Source of the DNA: Oegoconia quadripuncta | Taxonomy: Eukaryota; Arthropoda; Insecta; Lepidoptera; Autostichidae | Direction: 5' to 3' | NCBI GenBank assembly: GCA_949316235.1 | Contig: OX438757.1 | Coordinates: forward strand, 12,270,657 to 12,334,656 | DNA: 64,000 nucleotides | Part shown: in pieces, positions 54,405 to 64,000 of the stretch | Position numbering within the stretch: position 1 is the first letter of the stretch | How the letters are laid out: each line of letters opens with the position of its first letter | Notes under the pieces: model-generated | Told to the model about the DNA's origin: nothing | Databases searched by the model: none | Seen by the model: the letters and a program-made list of their open reading frames with translations, nothing else | Position numbers and translations under genes: made by a program

Positions 54405-54479
54405 TTTTATTTCGATATGCTAAGCACTTTTTATGTCTAATTGCAGGAAATTCACCAGCCTGTTTACAAGCTAACTAAG

Positions 54480-55270
54480 ATCTGTTTGTAACTATTTTTC
54501 TTCTAATGGTATCAGAAAACATGAAATGTGAGAAATTTCAAAAATAAATTAGAAAAAATGAAATAACACAAATGCAAAACTTTAGCAGTAGCCGAACGCC
54601 GCCCACAGATCACAGATTACTCAGATACACAGATTACTCAGATAAATGTCTACGCCGCCGCCGCCGCTTCCACAAAAAAGAAAGATACTATCATAGACTA
54701 AAAAATTTTTTTTATTCTCCAAAGCAAAGGTTCTTGTGTGTCCTATCCAAATGTATAGGATTATCTTCTATGTTATTGAGCGGTAATAAAAATAATTGAA
54801 TAAAAAGTACTCTGTGAATTGATCTTATTCGTAGTGAGTAAAAATATATCGATTTATCAAAATATCGAATTAAAACTTTATATGAATTACTTATAGCTAA
54901 AAACAAAAGATTAAACCTAAATAAAATACTTATTATATTATTAAAAATATTTAAAACTTTTTATGAATCGGGACTACTTTAGGGCAGATCATTATTGGAT
55001 TTAGGGCGATTTCTTTGTAGGTAAAGGGGTATTTATTTTAGGGGTTTGGTAACCTTAATCTGTGCGAGTGATGTTGCATTTTTGTTTTTATTTCTCGAAT
55101 TTGAGCACTCCGAGTTATGAAGCGTATTAATGGTAGAATATTATGCAGCTAAAGTCAGTGAACTGAAGGGAACTGTACATTATAGTGCGTAACAAACCTT
55201 TCGAATTCTCACAAGAAACCGCAAAATCTTCCTTATAACATTCTGTCACTTTATTGAAGAATTACTAGAA
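54480..55270. other. upstream region of the large gene
   Basis: This should hold the 5' untranslated exon and promoter of the minus-strand gene. I see no TATA box I would trust. A GC-rich word (CGCCGCCGCCGC near 54653) stands out from the AT-rich background. Confidence 0.3.
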
Positions 55271-55272
55271 AC

Positions 55273-55423
55273 TGGTGTCGATTCGGATGTACACCAACTA
55301 ACTAACCTAAACTAAAACCAGTTTTAAAGTAGTACTGTCGCTTTCTCACTGGAGCAGTACGATGCGACGGCACCACTCCAAAACTGGTTTTAGTTTAGTT
55401 GGTGTACATCCGAATCGACATCA
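55273..55423. mobile_element. MITE of the TGGTGTCGATTCGG family
   Basis: The ends TGGTGTCGATTCGGATGTAC and GTACATCCGAATCGACATCA are inverted repeats. The core CGATGCGACGGCACCAC matches the copy at 12191. Confidence 0.7.
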
Positions 55424-55429
55424 ATGAAT

Positions 55430-56950
55430 TCGTGTTTAGGCTGATGGCCTTACTGCCAAGCCATAATTAATAATAAAAAAATTTAAAAAAAACATTCAGA
55501 GCAGAGGTATACATATACAAGGGCGGCCGCAGACGCTCGGTTTCCGGATGCGGTTTCCTAATCAGGAATTCAGATTAATTCCCTCACCAAGCTCGGTGTC
55601 CCACTCCTTTCTAGTACAACTAGTTTACAAGCTTCCACTGATTTGGAAATAATAAGGACATGTAATGTAGCTTCTGTACATTAGGTTATCCGGGGGGGTG
55701 TTTTCAGATTATTTCACATAAACGCACAGTTCTGTATCAAATAAACGCTTTAATCACGAACACACAATTACAGTTATACAGTTTCAGTTTGCAAACATCC
55801 AGAAAAACAGTACTATCATTAAAAATCATTAAAACGAACCGGCTTCTTGATGGTACGAGCGCCATGTCTCTCGCAGGGGGGGCACACTTCAAATGTCATC
55901 AATTTTCATAGCAGACTGCGACCTCTGAACTGCGGTTGACGAACAAACCGTTATTAGTGTTCTGTGGCAGCAGCCGCCATCTTACCGGTGGGTGATGTCA
56001 TGTCGAGCTCTCAGTCAACGTCGCTTTCCGTTTGAAAGTTTTTGTAAAAGTTCAGATTTTTGTTAATTTGTTGTTTGTTTTTGTTATACTTGTTTTTCAT
56101 AGCTAATTTAAAGAAATTAGTTATGAGAAATAAAAATTTCCTCATAAACAACAATACCTATTTCTAAACCCAGTTTCTACCTATATAATCAGTGTACGTA
56201 AGTATGTATAGATAGATTTAATTCCTCAACCAATCGCTGGCAGCAGCACTGTCTATACATGCAAATTTAACCACGGAGTTGCCACTCTTTCTCGGTAAAT
56301 AGTTACTATACTCTTTGGTCTCTCGCTAGAGGTATGAGTATTCTGTGGCCATGTCTCTTTTTTATCGAGCTGGCCAGCGGACCCTTCGCGTCGTTTACAA
56401 TTATGCCGCTAGATGGCGGGGATGGCGGAACGGCCAATGACCAATTCTTTGGTCATTGGGAACGGCGAGACGGGAGCATGACGGGAGTCCGCACAGGGTT
56501 GCCGTGTTATAAACCTTAACTTCCTGTATAAGTAATAACATTATAATTTCATCTGTTCTATTCTGTAATATCTATTCTGTATTCTTCTTTCTCTAATATT
56601 CACTTTGTATTGCTCCCTCCCTTCCTGTCATAATCAAAACCTCCCCTGTCCTTTTTCCTTTTCCATATTTTTTTTGTAAATATGTAGTAAATTAAACCTT
56701 TTGTTTGTAAATAAAAATGTTTCATCGCTTTTAATGTTAATTCTAAATTGTCGTTGGTTTGACTGCAGTCAAAGCCATAAAAAAGGTACATAAAGCGTCT
56801 AAAGCGCCTTACTCACCATCCATCTTGATGTACAGCCCACCAAGATCATGCACGATACTGGATGCAAAACGACCGTGAATAAGCTCGCTGTACGTCAATA
56901 ATAATTATTAATTATTTCTTGGACTTGCACGATGAATTTTGCATCTAGCG
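55430..56950. other. spacer with one strong hairpin
   Basis: No gene is recognised. At 56432-56460 CCAATGACCAA-TTC-TTTGGTCATTGG forms a near-perfect hairpin. A similar hairpin half lies at 57236-57275 beside the inverted word CCAAAGAGTATAG, and TATACTCTTTGG occurs near 56308, so a diverged element may span about 56308-57289. Confidence 0.35.
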
Positions 56951-56959
56951 AGACCCCCA

Positions 56960-57070
56960 CCCTACCACTGTCCATCCTCCTGTCTGTCTTTTTCTCTCTG
57001 GAACAATATAACGTGACAGCACCATTCTAAATTTGGTTTTAGTTTAGTTCGTATGCAACCGAATCGACAT
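56960..57070. mobile_element. partial MITE, TGGTGTCGATTCGG family
   Basis: The right part is present (AACGTGACAGCACCATTC, TTGGTTTTAGTTTAGTTCG, ending GAATCGACAT); the left end is missing. Confidence 0.5.
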
Positions 57071-57354
57071 TTCATTGTTTCATTTCTAACCAAAAGTGAT
57101 CAATTTAGGCCACAAACAGTCAGTAGCAGTAGGTTTTTTCCAAACTGTTAGTAGATTTCAGTAGAAAAATGAGTTACGTCTAGTAGTCTAACGGTTTTTG
57201 AATATGGTCTCACTGGACTGGACAGCTGCACTGCGCCAATGACTAAAGGTTTCTTTGGTCATTGCCAAAGAGTATAGAAGATAGCAATTACAAAATGTAC
57301 AATGACATGATCAAATAGTTTACAATAGAAATAACAATATTTACATAATTACAA

Positions 57355-57735
57355 AAAATGTATCGCGTCCAGCTCTCCCACCTGGGGCATTGTCCCCAAC
57401 ACACTGGCTGCATTGCCCCGCTGAATAGCTAGGCTTAATCTTTGAGCGAAAAAAGAGCCCGCCCTTATATCACCACAATTAGCTTATCAGACACCGCCTT
57501 TACGAGTTTTTTGGTGTCTGAAGACCAGGGGCCCAGAGTCTCGAAGGCAAGTGCCGCAAACTCATAATTAGCTTTACTATCTGGGCGAGATCGGCAGCAG
57601 CACCAGGCTTGCGGGCAGAGCTCTGCACGTAAGACGGGGCCAAGGTGTCAACACATGTGGCATCCCATACCAGAGAGCGACCGAGTCGCCAAGGCACCTG
57701 GACCCCGATTCTCGCACGATCGACATTTACTGTCG
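57355..57735 (-). pseudogene. retroelement C-terminal relic
   Basis: The minus strand reads [36 protein letters not shown], and, after stops, SAGQCSQCVGD. The W-D-x-T-C-x-D-T-L-A-P-S motif is familiar from the region after the reverse transcriptase in some metazoan retroelements. I cannot name the clade. It is broken by at least three stops. Confidence 0.45.
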
Positions 57736-57808
57736 ATAGACATCCATAGATTTGTCACTTTTGCACGCCCTTATTAGTACGAAAGAGATAGTTATACCAA
57801 TGTCTATT

Positions 57809-58245
57809 GTAGAACTCGATCGCCTCGGTAGGACTCCAAAGGATGTGTAGGAAAACTTCAGTTAACTGTGTAGCACTTTATTTTTACAAAATCACACAAT
57901 CTTCTAAAATAATACAACTGCACCATCCAACGTCTTGAACCAGACTGCCTTCCACTCACCAACCTCGACCCCCAATCGTACTTAACCTCCACTTTTTTGG
58001 GGAAAAATAAAGCTCTGTGATTGGTCCACGTTTTAATCGTCAACCAATCCCAAAGCAGCACGAGAGGGCGTGAAAGTTTATACGACAAGATTACTATTTA
58101 TTTTAATAAGTCGATTTGTACCCTCAAATCGATTCATCAAAATGTCAATCGAGTGGTACATATCAACAAAAATAACTAACCCTAACAATCGACCGTCCTG
58201 ACATCGTGAGCGTCCCCGCACACGACGCCGGGAGGCACCCTAACA
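57809..58245 (-). repeat. candidate 3' LTR of the Gypsy element
   Basis: On the minus strand the segment starts TGTTAGGGTGCCTCCC and ends TTCTACA, so it has TG...CA ends. It contains a TATA-like TATAAAC near 58078 and AATAAA near 57880. No purine tract precedes it and no second copy is in the window, so the limits are a guess. Confidence 0.35.
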
Positions 58246-58790
58246 ATCAGGTAATTACATTGCAAATACTAACTCATATTAACTCTTATTTAAGTAAGGT
58301 AGGTACACCAAGATAAATATTGATCATACAGCATATCTAGTACAAGCATAACAATTTAATGATAAATTCATCATTCAAGGTTTCAATAATAATTTGCGTA
58401 AGGCTTAAACATAAAATTTAAACTAATTATTACTAATCTATTACATTTATAAATCACATTATCTCGTTAATCTTCAATGGATTTCTAGGCTCCGATCGAT
58501 CGATTAATCGGCAAACCCATAATTATCGTACCAATGGCGCCCCAATCAATCAGCGCATGCTTCGGACAAACTGGTACACATAAGCCGATCAATTTGCTTG
58601 TGACAGCAGAATGTCAAGCGCTCTGGCATTTTCAAGTCACGAACCAATCGATTCTCGTGCTTGATCTGTAACAAAACAAACTTTACTGCAGTCTTAAGCA
58701 TTTTAAGGCAACACACTATCCTAAACATAAGCAACATTATTCAATATATGTAAAATAATATTTAATAATATATGTACTAAACTACATTAG

Positions 58791-61700
58791 CTAATCGTTA
58801 TTATCATCGGTGAAACTATCATCCGATTCCTGTTCATTGACCTCTAAGGCGGCAATGTGAATCCAGGGCATCATTCGATCTGCGGCCACGGTCGTTGGCC
58901 GCTTATTTCGAGTAGAGCCTAGCCCTGGTACAGGCGCTACCGAGTAACGATCCCTGCCTAGAACCTTAGTAACTTTATAGGGTCCCAAGTACGATGGCAT
59001 GAGCTTTTTGCTTTGACCGTCGTTGTTAAAGCAAGTCTTAGTTATTTTGACGAGTTCTCCTTCGCCATATTTACGTGCTGGTTTTCTGCCCTTGTCATAG
59101 CTTTGTTTTTGCTTAATCTGCTCACTATCAATCCTATCTTTCACTTCCAGACGAATATTAGAAAGATCACTATCCTCACGAGTTTCCCGAGTAATTTCGT
59201 TGAGACTGGGGTTAGACTCACTATTCATACAGGTACCAAACAAAACCTCAGAAGGCGTCCTGCCAATTGTCTTCTGTACGGTATTGTTGAGCCCCCATTG
59301 AATTTTTCCCAAGTGACTGTCCCAGTTTTTCTCGCTATGGTTTAAATTTAACGCCTTCAAAGAGTCAAGGATAGTACGATTGTACCGTTCCACTTGACCG
59401 TTTGATCTGGGACTAGCCACGGCATTAAGAATATGTTTGACCCCCTTATCGAGACAGAATTGCTTGAACCTGTGAGATGTAAAACAACTACCACGGTCGC
59501 TTATAAGACGATCAGGGGCTCTGAAGGTGCAGAATATATCTTCCAGAACTCTGATCACATTCTGTGTATTCGTATTTCGGACCGGCTTGATGAAACAAAA
59601 CTTTGTGAAAGCGTCTACTACTACAAGCAGGTGAGTATACCCTTTCATTGACTTCACAAAGGGCCCAAGGTGGTCAGTGTGCAAGGTATGAAACGGCACA
59701 TCGGCTTTCGCGATGGGATGCAATAGGCCTTCGCGTGTGTTTGCATTGCTTTTGGAGTAAGCACACTCGATGCAGGCATTTACGTATTTTTTTACGAATT
59801 TAGACATCTTCCCAAACCAGTAATTTTTTCTTAATCTTTCTAAAGTTTTCTCTACCCCGAAGTGCCCAATATCATCATGATTCATGCGGCATAACTGCCA
59901 CCTTGCGCCCTTCGGTACCACCCATCGGAGATTTTCTTTGTCGCCACCTACACAGCGAAACAATTTATTATCCTTAATTATATAGTTTTCTTTTATGTAG
60001 CGAAGACCTTTCTCATCAAGATTGCTACTTAACACATCTCTAACCCTACATAGTTCGGTATCACCCAGTTGTAGCGTATGCAGCCAATCTTCATCACTGA
60101 TTGCCATCACAACTGGACATTGAACCGCGAGGCTTGCATCGGGTTCAGCTACTGGATTTCGAGACAAGGCATCTACATGACTCATTTTCGCACCTGCTCT
60201 ATATTCAATCGAACAGTCGAATTCTTGTAGCAGCAGCCACCAACGCGCTATCCTCGGGATGAGATCCCGTTTTGAGAATGTTGAACGAAGTGCGCTACAA
60301 TCTGTGACGATCTTAAATTCCTTCCCTAACAGGTACACCCTAAACTTTCGCAGAGAACAAACCACAGCCAACGTTTCCAGCTCGTAGGAATGGAAGTTCT
60401 TTTCCTCGGGCGACGTTTGTCTGCTATAATACGCTACTGGACGAAAATCCTCACTTCCTGCAGAACGCTGCAAAAGAATACCCCCAACACCTACTCTGCT
60501 CGCATCAGTGTGAAGCTCCGTTTCTGCCGCTGGGTCGTATATTGCAAGAATAGGCCTATCAATCAACCTAGCCTTTAGGCATTTGAAGGCTTCCTCCTGA
60601 CTAGCGCTCCATTCCCACGTGGCATCCTTCTTGAGCAATTTGCTGAGAGGAAAAGCTGTTTTAGCGAAGTCTCTGATAAATTTGCGGAAATAACTCGCTA
60701 ACCCAAGGAACTGACGCACGTTATGTACATTTTCGGGACGAGGAAAGTTCTTTACGCTTAAAATCTTTTTCTCTCCTGGCCTGACACCAGCCGCACTGAT
60801 TTCATACCCGAGGTAGTCTATATTATCGCGCAAGAACTCACATTTTGAAAGATTCAAAGTGAGGTTTGCTTTTTCAATGATCAGGAGAACTTCCTCAAGA
60901 TGCTTTAGACATTCCGCTGGATCTCTACCGAAAATTAACACATCGTCGATGTACGCAGTTGCATTGCTGAAGCGAGCTGAACCAAGAATGGAGTTCATCA
61001 TCCGCTGAAAAACGGCTGGTGCATTGGCTAAACCGAACGGCATACGGTTGAACTCATATTGGCCGTCTGGCGTTACAAAAGAGGTAAGACGTCTACACTG
61101 CTCTGAAATAGGCACTTGATAGTAGCCTGATGCCAGGTCGAGGGAAATGAAACAAGCTTGACCAGAGAGACGGGCTATCTCGTCTTCAATTATAGGCATA
61201 GGATACCTTTCCTTGACTGTCACAGAGTTTAGTTTGCGGTAGTCTATGCACATTCTAAGGGAACCGTCCTTTTTGCGAACAAGAAGAATCGGACTAGCGT
61301 AGTCCGATACAGAAGCCCTTACAATTCCTGCGTCTAACATTTCACCAACCATTGATCGCACTTTGTCACGTTCATGATGGGACAGCCTGTATGGCCGATA
61401 CACGATGGGACGTTCATTGTTTAACTCGATCCGCATCTCTGCTGCATTGGTACAACCTAGGTCCTTGAGTGAAGACGCAAAACAATGCTTGTACCGTTTG
61501 AGCAAGTCTACGAGACGACACCTTATATCCTTCGACACCTTATTATCCACGCGAACCTGGCTCTCATCAAAACCGCCTTCTACTGTTGCAGGCACTTCTG
61601 GTGAATCCACAACAACTCTATTGACTAGGTCGACACGCTCCACGCGGCCTAACACCGAATTCGCATCTATTCGATAAAGGTCCGAACAAGGAACTACTAC

Positions 61701-63584
61701 TATCTCTACTTGACCATCCTTCGCGCAGTACAATCCCCCACAAATAAGCAATTGTTCGTTAGGTTTTCCTATGACACTATTCTTCAACAAAATGTTACCA
61801 TTAAATGCAGGATCCGTACAAGTCTTAACGCTAGCTGCACCATAGAGTACTGTCGTGTCAGTGGCCCTTATTTTCACAGGACAATCGTCAATAGTATCCG
61901 GGTCAGATTGAGGCATTTCATCGCCAATGTTCAAAAAATGAAGTTTTGTTGCATTCTTCAGAACAATTATATGGGACTGCTCCGTGTACGATTGTCCTAT
62001 GAGTAAGGATCCTTCCAACAAATTGTCACGTACAACTTTACATACAACCCTAGCGTCTACCCCGTCCACACTCAAGTCCAGCGACAACTCTCCTAATGAC
62101 TGCACTACGCTGTTCCCAAATCCTTTTAATAATGATGGGACGTTATCGTGAGCCAGTCCTAATTTGATCGCAACAGACTCTTTAATTAATGTGACCTCAC
62201 TCCCGAAGTCTATAAAAGCCTGCACCGGGACATTGTTTATTCTCACTTCTTTCATAAACTTTGAATTTGCATTAGAAACAATTACGTTATCAATACAATC
62301 AATACACATGGTTTTTTGTAGGTTACTGGGTTTTGCTGACTTATCTTCTGTCTTACTTAAACACTGATCAGCAGTATGCCCAACTTTGAAGCATCGTGTG
62401 CATTTTATCAAGGGCTTAGGGCAATATAGGAAACCATGGCCCCTCTCCTTGCAATTAAAGCAGCCAGCAGATTGGCCAGGCCTACCACTTGACTTTTGAT
62501 TGGAGTTAGTGCTGGAATTGTCAATATTTCTGCCTTTAATATGAACCCTATCGCCGGATTGATTATAGTCTCTACTACTGACCAAGTATTGTAGCAATTG
62601 ATCTGGGTGAGAACAACGCAATGCCAGAGCGCCCGACTTCAGGGTCCTGTCACTAATTCCGTGTATAATACACTCAGCCGCGCGCTTGCCGACAATATCG
62701 CATTGATTAAGCAATGATAACTTTTCGTAGTAATATTGTTCTATTGGCTCATTAAATTTACTTTTCCGTTTAAGCATATCCTCCAACATCTGGCCATAAT
62801 TTACCTCATGAGGGAAAGCATTGAGCAACTTGCTCTGCCATTCTTGCCAAGTAAAAAGAATCGTATTCAGGCTCTCATACCAAGTTTTGGCCAGACCTTG
62901 GAGTTTAGGCATAGCGAAATGGATTGTGGTTTGGTCGTCCCAACCATATACCGAGGCACATTCATTAACTTTTCTCAACCAAATGTCAATGCGTTGGTTT
63001 TTAGCTGCTGGATCAAACTCGGGCACTATATTTTTATGGTCTATATTACTGTTATGTTTTACGACTCGTGTAGATGGTTGCGACGCCAAACCGTCTCGTA
63101 AGCAATGTATGATATCGACAAAATCTTTCTTCGACATAGTGAGACTACGTGACCTTTCATATTGTCCAGCGGAGTCACGTCGCTCTGCATGGCGCTCGTC
63201 GCGACGACACGCGGCTGCCCGTTGCTCTGCTTTCTCCTGTCGACTATTGGTACGACCGCCGTGGTGGTCGCGACGGCTCCGGCTTCTGTCACGACGGTGC
63301 TCGACGGATGACGGTGACTGGGGGCGGCGGCGCTCTTCTTCTGAAAGAAGGCGCTGCCGCTCTCGCAGAAGCTCGTCCTCTAGCATCTTCACTCGACTCT
63401 GACTCAGCCGGGGCTCCTGGTTGCGTAGAGGAAGAACAGGGCTACGTGCTCGCAGCCGACTCCGACTACGCGTTGGAGTGTGGCGCTCCCTGCGTCCAGG
63501 CACCTCGGTACGACGCTCCCTTCGGCCCGGCGTCTCAGGTCGCCGATCCCTTGACCGACTTCGGTGACCGGGAGACTCATTCAT
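58791..63584 (-). CDS. Ty3/Gypsy Gag-Pol polyprotein, single frame
   Basis: About 1597 residues from MNESPGHRSRSRD (frame open upstream to 63713; this ATG is chosen because the Arg/Ser-rich Gag begins there). Gag has an SR-rich start, a capsid-like middle (RIDIWLRKVNECASVYGWDD) and two zinc knuckles near residues 375-400 (CFNCKERGHGFLYC, CTRCFKVGHTADQC). Pol follows without a frameshift: protease (AFIDFGSEVTLI, near 460), reverse transcriptase (YIDDVLIF near 880), RNase H (TELHTDASRVGVGG), and integrase with a GHFGVEKT...CIEC zinc finger and D, D35E residues (HTDHLGPF, ISDRGSCF, NGQVERYN). A C-terminal domain follows with no clear chromodomain. No envelope gene is seen. Confidence 0.9.
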   Translation of the reverse strand: MNESPGHRSRSRDRRPETPGRRERRTEVPGRRERHTPTRSRSRLRARSPVLPLRNQEPRLSQSRVKMLEDELLRERQRLLSEEERRRPQSPSSVEHRRDRSRSRRDHHGGRTNSRQEKAEQRAAACRRDERHAERRDSAGQYERSRSLTMSKKDFVDIIHCLRDGLASQPSTRVVKHNSNIDHKNIVPEFDPAAKNQRIDIWLRKVNECASVYGWDDQTTIHFAMPKLQGLAKTWYESLNTILFTWQEWQSKLLNAFPHEVNYGQMLEDMLKRKSKFNEPIEQYYYEKLSLLNQCDIVGKRAAECIIHGISDRTLKSGALALRCSHPDQLLQYLVSSRDYNQSGDRVHIKGRNIDNSSTNSNQKSSGRPGQSAGCFNCKERGHGFLYCPKPLIKCTRCFKVGHTADQCLSKTEDKSAKPSNLQKTMCIDCIDNVIVSNANSKFMKEVRINNVPVQAFIDFGSEVTLIKESVAIKLGLAHDNVPSLLKGFGNSVVQSLGELSLDLSVDGVDARVVCKVVRDNLLEGSLLIGQSYTEQSHIIVLKNATKLHFLNIGDEMPQSDPDTIDDCPVKIRATDTTVLYGAASVKTCTDPAFNGNILLKNSVIGKPNEQLLICGGLYCAKDGQVEIVVVPCSDLYRIDANSVLGRVERVDLVNRVVVDSPEVPATVEGGFDESQVRVDNKVSKDIRCRLVDLLKRYKHCFASSLKDLGCTNAAEMRIELNNERPIVYRPYRLSHHERDKVRSMVGEMLDAGIVRASVSDYASPILLVRKKDGSLRMCIDYRKLNSVTVKERYPMPIIEDEIARLSGQACFISLDLASGYYQVPISEQCRRLTSFVTPDGQYEFNRMPFGLANAPAVFQRMMNSILGSARFSNATAYIDDVLIFGRDPAECLKHLEEVLLIIEKANLTLNLSKCEFLRDNIDYLGYEISAAGVRPGEKKILSVKNFPRPENVHNVRQFLGLASYFRKFIRDFAKTAFPLSKLLKKDATWEWSASQEEAFKCLKARLIDRPILAIYDPAAETELHTDASRVGVGGILLQRSAGSEDFRPVAYYSRQTSPEEKNFHSYELETLAVVCSLRKFRVYLLGKEFKIVTDCSALRSTFSKRDLIPRIARWWLLLQEFDCSIEYRAGAKMSHVDALSRNPVAEPDASLAVQCPVVMAISDEDWLHTLQLGDTELCRVRDVLSSNLDEKGLRYIKENYIIKDNKLFRCVGGDKENLRWVVPKGARWQLCRMNHDDIGHFGVEKTLERLRKNYWFGKMSKFVKKYVNACIECAYSKSNANTREGLLHPIAKADVPFHTLHTDHLGPFVKSMKGYTHLLVVVDAFTKFCFIKPVRNTNTQNVIRVLEDIFCTFRAPDRLISDRGSCFTSHRFKQFCLDKGVKHILNAVASPRSNGQVERYNRTILDSLKALNLNHSEKNWDSHLGKIQWGLNNTVQKTIGRTPSEVLFGTCMNSESNPSLNEITRETREDSDLSNIRLEVKDRIDSEQIKQKQSYDKGRKPARKYGEGELVKITKTCFNNDGQSKKLMPSYLGPYKVTKVLGRDRYSVAPVPGLGSTRNKRPTTVAADRMMPWIHIAALEVNEQESDDSFTDDNND

Positions 63585-63744
63585 AATCTGAAACTTGCAG
63601 ACAAAGTGTGTTTTCAACAGTTCCCCAAGAAAGGCGACACAGCATGCATGAGGTCTAAAGTTGCGATATCTCGAAAACGGTGCGTCGTAGCCCAAAAATA
63701 AGCAAATTTCCACCCCTCCTTATAAACCAGTGAAATATTTTTCT

Positions 63745-64000
63745 CTCTACATATACCATCATCATCACCATGTATCATCACATCGGTCACTGAAAACTCA
63801 ATACCGAACACAGGCCTCTGATAGATACGCATATACATTATATCGTTATATATCATCGTCATCGTCCATCATCATCATCCATCATAATCATCATCATCCA
63901 TCATCATCATCATCCATTATCACATCGGCCACCGGATATCGCTACCAACCACGAGCATCCGATAGGTAGGTATATTATCATCAAGTCAGCCACAGGATAC
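63745..64000. repeat. ATC/CAT microsatellite with RTE-like end fragments
   Basis: Runs of ATC and CATC units are interleaved with CATCGGTCACTGAAAACTC, ACACAGGCCTCTGATAG and, at the edge, CATCAAGTCAGCCACAGGAT. The last two resemble the RTE terminal sequence seen at 4933 and 33900. The array probably continues past the window. Confidence 0.6.

Larger units (their letters stand above)
57809..63730 (-). mobile_element. Ty3/Gypsy LTR retrotransposon, 5' LTR not seen
   Basis: The body is the Gag-Pol frame plus about 540 bases of 3' non-coding sequence and a candidate 3' LTR. Beyond 63730, where the primer-binding site and 5' LTR would be expected, the sequence turns into ATC-rich repeats. The 5' end is therefore lost, interrupted, or outside the window. 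Confidence 0.7.

Noticed and set aside
63059..63586. Plus-strand frames over the Gag start
   Set aside because: Antisense to the SR-rich Gag; arginine-rich in both directions because of the repeated CG-rich codons.
1..64000. CRISPR array or prokaryotic operon structure
   Set aside because: No evenly spaced short repeats with unique spacers; introns, SINEs and poly-A signals show eukaryotic DNA.

Overview
This is repeat-rich insect nuclear DNA, most probably from a moth or butterfly. The evidence is short introns with GTAAGT/GTGAGT donors, several tRNA-derived SINE families of the type common in Lepidoptera, Helitrons with TC...CTAG ends, RTE-type 3' ends next to ATC microsatellites, and AT-rich spacers. 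The species call is inference.

There are three host genes. At the left edge is the 3' end of XRCC6 (Ku70) on the plus strand, 1-869. Tail to tail with it is a complete four-exon TM2D3 (almondex-type) gene on the minus strand, 2610 down to 1059. The rest of the window, from 54404 down to 6412, is best explained by one large minus-strand gene. I assembled it by hand from 19 exons whose splice phases all fit. It starts with a Myb domain of the Rap1/TERF2IP type, split over exons at 50886-50997 and 49880-49995. It continues through a 589-codon low-complexity exon, a cluster of small exons near 35.5-37.5 kb, an exon carrying a hexapeptide repeat array (18-bp units), an AT-hook exon, a 510-codon exon and a terminal exon. 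The predicted protein is about 1957 residues, far longer than known Rap1 proteins.

The introns of that gene are packed with transposable elements. They include a CR1-group LINE with both ORFs intact (about 16.7-21.8 kb), a 5'-truncated Jockey-like LINE (51.57-53.98 kb) and relatives of it near 23 and 26.7 kb, RTE and other LINE relics, a Jockey relic (39.3-41.2 kb) and a mariner relic (46.1-47.1 kb). DNA elements include two Helitrons with exact ends, a 2.1-kb element with about 650-bp inverted repeats, a 2.2-kb TIR element with a TATA target duplication, a PIF/Harbinger-type MITE with a duplicated end, GC-rich TIR elements, at least two further MITE families, and three SINE families.

Right of the large gene, 54.5-57.7 kb holds unassigned DNA and relics. 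Then comes a minus-strand Ty3/Gypsy retrotransposon with a single uninterrupted Gag-Pol frame of about 1.6 kb codons (63584 down to 58791). A possible 3' LTR lies near 57.8-58.25 kb, and no 5' LTR is visible before the window ends in ATC-rich repeats. I found no CRISPR array, rRNA or free-standing tRNA gene.
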